NCBI GenBank assembly: GCA_013298525.1
Contig: JAAFHW010000017.1
Location: 1 to 42,333 of the forward strand
Origin: Flavobacteriia bacterium
Lineage (GTDB): Bacteria; Bacteroidota; Bacteroidia; Flavobacteriales; Flavobacteriaceae
Direction of reading: 5' to 3'
DNA: 42,333 nucleotides
This document shows positions 36,271 to 42,333 of this stretch, piece by piece. Made by a program: the position numbers and the translations under genes. The notes under the pieces are model-generated. The model saw nothing but the letters and a program-made list of their open reading frames with translations, made no database searches and had not been told where the DNA came from. Every line of letters begins with the position of its first letter. The first letter of the stretch is position 1.

Positions 36271-39084
36271 TTATTTAATTGTTATTTCATCTATAAAAAT
36301 AAACGCATCTCCATTGTAAGGAAAACCCAAATGCCATTCTGGTAGTTTTCCGTAATTGTAGGCTTTTACTTTTATATATCTTGAATTGATTGGTTTTGAT
36401 GCTGTAAAACTAAAATCTTTAATTGTGTTTTCGTCTTTTTTTGGATCAACATCATTGGCAACAGTTGTTATTAATGTAAAATTGATATTATCTGTCGAAC
36501 CGTAATAATCTACTCTAGTTGGCATTAAAATCCAAGAACGTTGGTCTTGTAGAAAGGTTGCGCTAAAATTGGATACTTCTTTTACGTTTTGCAAATCAAC
36601 AACGGCTTCAAAATCTTGAGTTTGATAACCTTGCCAATCTCCTTTTCTCCAATTTGTTGTTCCATTAATTCCATCTAATAAACCATCTTTTCCTCCAGCA
36701 TGATATTGCGGATTGTAAGTAGATTTTATGTCGATAGTGTAATTATTTGGTTTTTTGAAGAAGGTTGCGGAAATGGTTTGACTTTGTCCTTTGTCATTTT
36801 TAATATATGCTTGTATTGTTGAAGAAGCTTCAATATCAAATGGTTTTATATATGGAACGTAAGTCATTTTAATAGTTGAATAATCAACACCTTTTTCAAA
36901 AACAATATAGTAAATTTTATCTTCTGGGTTTTGTGACAGAATCTCAATTTTCATTTTGTCTTTAAACGATTTGCTTTCCGCTTGAATTACTGGAACTGGA
37001 GTTATTTCTTTTGACAATTTTGGTTTAATCCAATTGTATTTTGTCATTGATATTCCAAGCCTATTTTTAACTGAAATTTTACTCAAGAATTCACTCTCTC
37101 CGTTTTCAAAATTAACTTTGATTTTGTCAAAAGTAGCTTTGCTCTCAATCCATTCAGCTTTTCCTGGCGTAACCGAATAAATTCCCATCGAGCTCAAAAC
37201 ATACCAAGCACTCATTTGTCCGCAATCTTCGTTTCCTATTAATCCGTCTGGTGTGTTTTTGTAGAAATTGTTTAAAATGTAATGAACTTTTTCAGTGGTC
37301 TTTTCGGGTTTTCCAATGTAGTTGTACAAATACGCCATGTGATGACTTGGTTCGTTTCCGTGTGCGTATTGACCGATTAATCCTGTTACGTCAACTTGCT
37401 CTCTTCCAGTAGTTTTACTTTCTGAGTTGAACATTTCATCTAGTTTGGCTTCAAATTTATCATTTCCTCCATACGCTTCAATCATTCCAGGAATATCTTG
37501 TGGCACAAAAAACGAATATTGCCACGAATTTCCTTCTGTAAAATTATTATTGATTTCTCTTGCATCAAATGGTTTGTCCCAACCGCCGTTTTTCTTTGGT
37601 CTCATAAAACCGGTATTACAATCGAAAATATTCTTCCAACTTTGAGAACGTTTCATGAAGTATTCGTAATCTTCATTTTTATTTAAAATCATTGCCATTT
37701 GAGCGATACACCAATCATCGTAGGCATATTCTAAGGTTTTGGAAACGCTTTCGTGCTCGTCATCCATCGAAATAAAACCCTGTCTTTTGTAGGCATCCAA
37801 TCCTAAATGGTCTAGCATCGCCGAATGTTTTGCTGCTACAAATACTTTTTCGTAGTCAAAACCTGTAATTCCTTTAGCCATTGCATCTGCCATAACCGAA
37901 ACCGAATGATAACCAATCATACAATCGGTTTCATTGGACGCTAATTCCCAAACTGGCAATCTTCCGCCTTGTTCGTATTGTTTTAGAAACGTATTTATGA
38001 AATCGGAAGTACGTTTCTTTTCGATTAAAGTATACAATGGATGTGCACCACGAAACGTATCCCAAAGTGAAAATACCGAGTAATAATCAAAACCTTCTGC
38101 TTTATGAATTTTATTATCTCTACCTCGATATTTTCCGTCAATATCTTGAGCGATATTGGGCTGAACCATTGTGTGATATAAAGCGGTGTAGAAAATCGCT
38201 AATTTATCTTTATCTGTTTCCGTTATCTCAATTTTGGATAATTGTTTGTCCCAAAGTTGTTCGGCATCTTGTTTAACTTTGTTGAAATCCCAACCTTTTA
38301 TTTCAGACATATTCAATTTTGCTCCTTCATAACTTGTTGGTGAAAGCGAAACTTTTACTGAAATTTTTTCTCCTTTTTTTACTTGTTTCGAAAATGCCAA
38401 TTTTAGTTCCGTACCAGCAAAAAATGTTGGGCTAATTTCTTCATTTGAATGAGATTTTGAAATTTCCAATGGCACAGAAAATTCAATTTGAGCATAAACA
38501 TATTGATCTTTTGCCCAAGCTTCGCTTCTTCTTAGAATTTGAATCGTTTTTTTATCAATAATTTTCACATCGCCATATAGCAATTTATCTCTATGGTTTA
38601 AATCTAGGATTATATTAGCTTGTCCAGCGTTATTAAAGGTATATTCATGAAATCCGACACGTGTAGAAGAGGTTAAACGAACATCAATATTATGTTTATC
38701 AAGCTTCACTGAATAGAATCCGGCAGTAGCTTTTTCATTAGAATGGGAAAACTTAGAACCATATTCATTTGGAATAAAATTGTGTTCACCCATAGTTGGC
38801 ATTAGCATTATATCACCATAATCAGTGCAACCTGTTCCGTTTAAATGTGTGTGGGAAAACCCATAAATCACTGAATCATCGTAGTGATATCCTGAACAGC
38901 CATCCCAACTTCCATCAATTCTGGTATCTGGTGAAAGCTGTACCATTCCAAACGGAACTGTTGCTCCAGGATAAGTATGACCATGACCGCCAGTTCCAAT
39001 CATAGGATTGACGTATTTGTGAAAATTTTGTCCGAAGGAGACTATTGAGGTAAATAGAATTATTATTGAAAAGAAATTTCTCAT
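36271..39084 (-). CDS. Secreted GH92 alpha-mannosidase with C-terminal discoidin-like domain
   Basis: A 937-residue glycoside hydrolase. Signal MRNFFSIIILFTSIVSFGQ is followed by the GH92 N-terminal block YVNPMIGTGGHGHTYPGATV and PFGMVQLSPDTRIDGSWDGC. Later GH92 motifs are YSVFSLWDTFRGAHPLYTL, GNEPSHHMAYLYNY and GNEDCGQMSAWYVLSSMGIY, the last two housing the calcium-dependent catalytic acid region. GH92 enzymes remove alpha-1,2-, 1,3- or 1,6-linked mannose from N-glycans or yeast mannan. Residues about 690-760 resemble a chitobiase-type C-terminal domain, and about 790-937 look like an F5/8 type C (discoidin) sugar-binding fold (GDWQGYQTQDFEAVVDL). No SusC/SusD genes are adjacent, so it is not in a classic polysaccharide-utilisation locus. 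Confidence 0.92.
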   Translation of the reverse strand: MRNFFSIIILFTSIVSFGQNFHKYVNPMIGTGGHGHTYPGATVPFGMVQLSPDTRIDGSWDGCSGYHYDDSVIYGFSHTHLNGTGCTDYGDIMLMPTMGEHNFIPNEYGSKFSHSNEKATAGFYSVKLDKHNIDVRLTSSTRVGFHEYTFNNAGQANIILDLNHRDKLLYGDVKIIDKKTIQILRRSEAWAKDQYVYAQIEFSVPLEISKSHSNEEISPTFFAGTELKLAFSKQVKKGEKISVKVSLSPTSYEGAKLNMSEIKGWDFNKVKQDAEQLWDKQLSKIEITETDKDKLAIFYTALYHTMVQPNIAQDIDGKYRGRDNKIHKAEGFDYYSVFSLWDTFRGAHPLYTLIEKKRTSDFINTFLKQYEQGGRLPVWELASNETDCMIGYHSVSVMADAMAKGITGFDYEKVFVAAKHSAMLDHLGLDAYKRQGFISMDDEHESVSKTLEYAYDDWCIAQMAMILNKNEDYEYFMKRSQSWKNIFDCNTGFMRPKKNGGWDKPFDAREINNNFTEGNSWQYSFFVPQDIPGMIEAYGGNDKFEAKLDEMFNSESKTTGREQVDVTGLIGQYAHGNEPSHHMAYLYNYIGKPEKTTEKVHYILNNFYKNTPDGLIGNEDCGQMSAWYVLSSMGIYSVTPGKAEWIESKATFDKIKVNFENGESEFLSKISVKNRLGISMTKYNWIKPKLSKEITPVPVIQAESKSFKDKMKIEILSQNPEDKIYYIVFEKGVDYSTIKMTYVPYIKPFDIEASSTIQAYIKNDKGQSQTISATFFKKPNNYTIDIKSTYNPQYHAGGKDGLLDGINGTTNWRKGDWQGYQTQDFEAVVDLQNVKEVSNFSATFLQDQRSWILMPTRVDYYGSTDNINFTLITTVANDVDPKKDENTIKDFSFTASKPINSRYIKVKAYNYGKLPEWHLGFPYNGDAFIFIDEITIK

Positions 39085-39103
39085 TGTAGTTTTGTTTGCC
39101 TTT

Positions 39104-39111
39104 CAAAGATA
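39104..39111 (-). promoter_or_regulatory. -7 element for the GH92 gene
   Basis: Minus-strand TATCTTTG matches TAnnTTTG, 19 bases before the start, and lies just after the T-tract of the upstream lipoprotein gene's terminator. Confidence 0.5.
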
Positions 39112-39115
39112 AAAA

Positions 39116-39143
39116 AAACGCATTCAAATTAATGAATGCGTTT
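39116..39143 (-). terminator. Terminator of the DUF-type lipoprotein gene
   Basis: Minus strand AAACGCATTCA (39143-39133) pairs perfectly with TGAATGCGTTT (39126-39116) around a 6-base loop, then a T-tract. Confidence 0.88.
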
Positions 39144-39168
39144 CTAATTATTTTAATAGCTATAATTT

Positions 39169-39738
39169 TTATGGTAAAACATAATCAAATGCTCCTGTTA
39201 TGTTATGAGTAATTGTAGCTGTTGAACCATTTGTTGTATTAAATGAAAATGTACCTACTATTTTTTTTGTAGTTGCATTATAAGATGTAATCTTAATAAA
39301 ACCCGTTGAAGTTGCTGCAGTTTCGGCTGGGTTTACTCCTGTAATATCTAAATCAGCATAATACTCATTTGGTTGAATTGTACTGGTAAAATTATGAGTT
39401 CCAACAACAATATTACTTTTTGGGATAGCTAATTTTATCTCATACTTTTTAGAACCAACTTTTCCACTAATAGTTGAATTGTTCTTTGCAGATCCGGTAT
39501 CTTTCGTTCCTTTTATTAAGAAATAAGTATTTCCATAAATTCCTCCTGTAGCATCAGCAATATTAGTATTATTTACTGTAGCAAACACATATGAAATACC
39601 ATCAACAGTAGCTTTAAATGGATCAACTATTGTGTTTCCTCCGCCACCATTTCCTCCAGAACCAGAATTGTCATCAGTTCCACCAGAAGAACAGCTAAAC
39701 AATGATAATCCTAAAAATAAAAAAATTAGTTTCTTCAT
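39169..39738 (-). CDS. Lipoprotein of unknown function with Gly-rich linker (DUF6252-like pattern)
   Basis: A 189-residue protein. The signal MKKLIFLFLGLSLFSC has Cys16 as lipidation site, followed by a Ser/Gly/Asp-rich linker (SSGGTDDNSGSGGNGGGG), the kind of flexible spacer that Bacteroidota use between anchor and domain. The remaining part is a beta-rich domain from about 38: DPFKATVDGISYVFATVNN, then GFIKITSYNATTKKIVGTFS and FDYVLP at the end. The 'ATVDG ... TSYN..TKKIVGTF' pattern resembles small flavobacterial lipoproteins of the DUF6252 kind; this is by memory and tentative. It begins 7 bases after the sdhB stop, so it could be cotranscribed with sdhAB, but nothing connects it functionally. 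Confidence 0.78.
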   Translation of the reverse strand: MKKLIFLFLGLSLFSCSSGGTDDNSGSGGNGGGGNTIVDPFKATVDGISYVFATVNNTNIADATGGIYGNTYFLIKGTKDTGSAKNNSTISGKVGSKKYEIKLAIPKSNIVVGTHNFTSTIQPNEYYADLDITGVNPAETAATSTGFIKITSYNATTKKIVGTFSFNTTNGSTATITHNITGAFDYVLP

Positions 39739-39745
39739 CTTACTA

Positions 39746-40507
39746 TTATTTTATACTTGCTTTTAAATATTCTCTATTCATACGAGCAATATTTTCAAGA
39801 GAAATTCCTTTTGGACATTCCACTTCACATGCTCCAGTATTGGTGCAATTTCCGAAACCTTCTTCGTCCATTTGACGCACCATGTTTAAAACACGATTTG
39901 TAGCTTCAACTTTTCCTTGAGGTAATAATGCATATTGAGAAACTTTTGCTCCAACAAATAACATTGCTGAACCATTTTTACAAGTTGCTACACAAGCTCC
40001 ACAACCAATACAGGCAGCTGCTTCAAAAGCTTTATCTGCATCGTTTTTGTTAATAGGAGTTGCATTAGCATCAATTGTGTTTCCAGAAGTATTTACAGAT
40101 ACGAAACCACCAGCTTGTTGAATTCTATCGAAAGCACTTCTATCAACAACTAAATCTTTAATTACTGGAAACGCTCTACTTCTCCATGGTTCAACAAAAA
40201 TTGTGTCACCATCGTTGAACATTCTCATGTGCAATTGACAAGTTGTAATTCCTGTATCTGGACCGTGTGCACGACCGTTGATATATAAAGAACACATTCC
40301 GCAAATTCCTTCACGACAATCGTGATCGAATGCAATTGGCTCAATTTTATCATTGATTAATTGCTCATTCAATTGGTCTAACATTTCCAAAAATGAACTT
40401 GCTGTAGAAACATCGTTTAATTTATATGTTTCTAAATTCCCTTTAGCTTTGGAGTTTTTCTGACGCCAAATTTTTAGGGTAATATTTATATTTTTTGCTG
40501 CGCTCAT
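39746..40507 (-). CDS. sdhB: Succinate dehydrogenase/fumarate reductase iron-sulfur subunit
   Basis: A 253-residue iron-sulfur protein carrying electrons from SdhA to the membrane quinone subunit. Three clusters are marked by cysteine motifs: [15 protein letters not shown] for [2Fe-2S], [14 protein letters not shown] for [4Fe-4S], and [15 protein letters not shown] for the third cluster. The N-terminal part begins [20 protein letters not shown]. The sequence fits the Bacteroidota type that pairs with a single cytochrome b subunit, encoded before sdhA outside this window. It starts 7 bases after sdhA, so the genes are cotranscribed. Confidence 0.97.
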   Translation of the reverse strand: MSAAKNINITLKIWRQKNSKAKGNLETYKLNDVSTASSFLEMLDQLNEQLINDKIEPIAFDHDCREGICGMCSLYINGRAHGPDTGITTCQLHMRMFNDGDTIFVEPWRSRAFPVIKDLVVDRSAFDRIQQAGGFVSVNTSGNTIDANATPINKNDADKAFEAAACIGCGACVATCKNGSAMLFVGAKVSQYALLPQGKVEATNRVLNMVRQMDEEGFGNCTNTGACEVECPKGISLENIARMNREYLKASIK

Positions 40508-40514
40508 AACTCTA

Positions 40515-42333
40515 TTATTTGTAATTTCTTGCGGCTATTTTAATAAACTCATATTTCAATTCTTCTTTGTGAAGCTCTTCTTTAGTGATATCATCACCTT
40601 TATATTCCCAAGCACCAACAAATGAGAAGTTTTCATCATCACGAAGTGTTTCTCCTTCAGCATCTTGATATTCTTCACGGAAGTGACCTCCACAAGATTC
40701 TTTTCTTTGTAAAGCATCCATTGCCATTAATTGACCTAAATCAATAAAATCAGCAACACGTAAAGCTTTTTCTAACTGTGGATTAAACTCATCCGCATTT
40801 CCGGGAACATTTACATCTCTGTAGAATTCTTCTTTTAAAGCAGTAATTTCAGCAATAGCTTCTTTTAAACCAGCTTCATTTCTACCCATACCAACTTTAT
40901 TCCACATAATTAATCCTAAACGTTTGTGGAAATGATCCACCGATTTAGAACCTTTATTGTTTAAGAATTTATCAATAGAATCTTTAACTCTATTTTCAGC
41001 GTCAGCAAATTCAGGTAAATCTGTTGAAATTTTTCCTGTTCTAATTTCGTCTGCTAAATAGTTAGAAACTGTATAAGGAAGAACGAAATAACCATCAGCT
41101 AAACCTTGCATTAAAGCAGAAGCTCCAAGTCTGTTAGCACCGTGGTCAGAGAAGTTTGCTTCTCCAGCTACGAAACAACCTGGAATTGTAGATTGTAGGT
41201 TATAATCTACCCAAACTCCACCCATTGTGTAGTGAACTGCTGGATAAATTTTCATCGGAGTTTCATATGGATTTTCATCCGTAATTTTTTGGTACATTGT
41301 AAACAAGTTACCATATTTCTCTTCCAACCAAGCTTTACCTAATTTAGTAACTTCCTCTGTGCTTGGATTATGATTTCCTTGAGCATAAGCCGCTTGTTTT
41401 CCTTTATTTTGAATTTCAGTAGAAAAATCTAAGTAAACTCCTTCGTTAGTATCGTTTGCTTCTATTCCGTGTCCTGCATCACATCTTTCTTTAGCTGCTC
41501 TTGAAGCAACGTCACGTGGCACAAGATTTCCAAAAGCTGGATATCTTCTTTCTAAGAAATAGTCTCTATCTTCTTCTGATAATTGTGTAGGTTTTAATTT
41601 ACCTGCACGAATGGCTTCAGCATCTTCTTTTTTCTTAGGAACCCAAATACGACCTGAATTACGTAATGATTCTGACATCAAAGTTAATTTTGCCTGATTT
41701 GTTCCGTGAACAGGAATACATGTTGGGTGAATTTGTACAAAACATGGATTTGCAAATAATGCACCTTGTTTGTGTATTTTCCAACCAGCTGTAACGTTAC
41801 TTCCCATAGCATTTGTAGAAAGGAAATAAACATTTCCATAACCTCCAGATGCAATAACTACTGCATGAGCTGAATGTCTTTCTAGTTCACCTGTTACCAA
41901 GTTACGAGCTATAATTCCACGAGCTTTACCGTCTACTTTTACTAAATCTAACATCTCATGACGGTTGAACATTTGTACACGTCCAAGTCCGATTTGTCTT
42001 GATAAAGCAGAGTATGCTCCTAATAATAATTGTTGTCCTGTTTGTCCAGCAGCATAAAAAGTTCTTTGAACTTGAGTGCCACCAAACGAACGATTATCTA
42101 ATAATCCACCATAATCACGTGCAAAAGGAACTCCTTGTGCTACACATTGGTCGATGATATTTCCTGAAACTTCAGCTAAACGATGAACGTTTGCCTCACG
42201 AGCTCTATAATCACCACCTTTAATAGTATCATAGAATAATCTAAAAATACTATCTCCATCATTTTGGTAATTCTTCGCAGCATTTATTCCTCCTTGTGCA
42301 GCAATTGAGTGCGCACGACGAGGTGAATCTTGA
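40515..42333 (-). CDS. sdhA: Succinate dehydrogenase flavoprotein subunit (5' end outside window)
   Basis: About 605 C-terminal residues are visible; the coding frame continues past the right edge at 42332. It starts in the middle of the FAD-binding domain with [16 protein letters not shown], where the His is the one that holds FAD covalently. Other family blocks are [38 protein letters not shown], the active-site region [60 protein letters not shown] and [20 protein letters not shown] with the FAD-contacting and substrate Arg/His residues. The enzyme oxidises succinate to fumarate in the citric acid cycle. It is followed by sdhB. Confidence 0.97.
   Translation of the reverse strand, partial: QDSPRRAHSIAAQGGINAAKNYQNDGDSIFRLFYDTIKGGDYRAREANVHRLAEVSGNIIDQCVAQGVPFARDYGGLLDNRSFGGTQVQRTFYAAGQTGQQLLLGAYSALSRQIGLGRVQMFNRHEMLDLVKVDGKARGIIARNLVTGELERHSAHAVVIASGGYGNVYFLSTNAMGSNVTAGWKIHKQGALFANPCFVQIHPTCIPVHGTNQAKLTLMSESLRNSGRIWVPKKKEDAEAIRAGKLKPTQLSEEDRDYFLERRYPAFGNLVPRDVASRAAKERCDAGHGIEANDTNEGVYLDFSTEIQNKGKQAAYAQGNHNPSTEEVTKLGKAWLEEKYGNLFTMYQKITDENPYETPMKIYPAVHYTMGGVWVDYNLQSTIPGCFVAGEANFSDHGANRLGASALMQGLADGYFVLPYTVSNYLADEIRTGKISTDLPEFADAENRVKDSIDKFLNNKGSKSVDHFHKRLGLIMWNKVGMGRNEAGLKEAIAEITALKEEFYRDVNVPGNADEFNPQLEKALRVADFIDLGQLMAMDALQRKESCGGHFREEYQDAEGETLRDDENFSFVGAWEYKGDDITKEELHKEELKYEFIKIAARNYK

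Noticed and set aside
38915..39127. Alternative frame at the 5' end of the GH92 gene
   Set aside because: It overlaps the signal peptide and catalytic-domain start of the GH92 gene in another frame and begins inside a terminator.

Overview
The window looks like a chromosomal segment of a flavobacterium (Bacteroidota, Flavobacteriaceae, probably Flavobacterium or a close relative). Four things point there: the DNA is AT-rich; genes lack Shine-Dalgarno leaders; many are preceded by the Bacteroidota promoter pattern TTG-N17..21-TAnnTTTG; and the gene content includes gliding-motility genes gldE and gldD, a GldE-mutY-ssb neighbourhood, a Bacteroidota-type succinate dehydrogenase, paired M16 peptidases and a short protein ending in a PVDGG-type sorting tail. 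I see no phage, insertion sequence, CRISPR array or plasmid gene; most of the window is conserved core genome.

Layout. 0-1.4 kb: RNase G (cut by the window edge), a 30-residue very basic protein and HU, all on the minus strand. 1.5-5.0 kb: mutY, ssb, gldE, gldD on the plus strand. 5.0-9.8 kb: a heavy-metal-associated lipoprotein, a DMT-family transporter and a catalytic/non-catalytic pair of M16 peptidases. 10-11 kb: ribosomal proteins L21 (with an unusual C-terminal helix-hairpin-helix extension) and L27. 11.1-16.1 kb: a minus-strand run accC, accB, fabH, rpmF, yceD-like, pdxA (fatty-acid initiation, ribosome and vitamin B6), divergent from riboflavin synthase. 16.8-25.2 kb: a small sorting-tail protein, a CAU tRNA, methylmalonyl-CoA epimerase, rbfA, a LolC/E-like permease, dusB, a small secreted protein, lepA, pfkB and thiL.

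The 25.2-29.7 kb block is the accessory-looking part. It holds a response regulator, a lipobox-bearing TPR sensor kinase, a tiny secreted protein made of six identical 11-residue repeats, an intergenic region with three direct repeats spaced by two helical turns, and a LytTR regulator whose receiver domain has lost its phosphorylatable Asp and its conserved Lys. Together these suggest a small regulatory circuit producing a repetitive exported peptide; that link is inference. A 713-bp AT-rich gap follows.

30.4-42.3 kb: an ArsR-type regulator and an outer-membrane-barrel-like protein, glycyl-tRNA synthetase, a ComF-type phosphoribosyltransferase, an Ig-like lipoprotein, a nitrilase/omega-amidase, a large secreted GH92 alpha-mannosidase, a lipoprotein, and sdhB and sdhA (sdhA cut by the window edge). 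Convergent pairs are separated almost everywhere by clean hairpin-plus-T terminators, several of them bidirectional.
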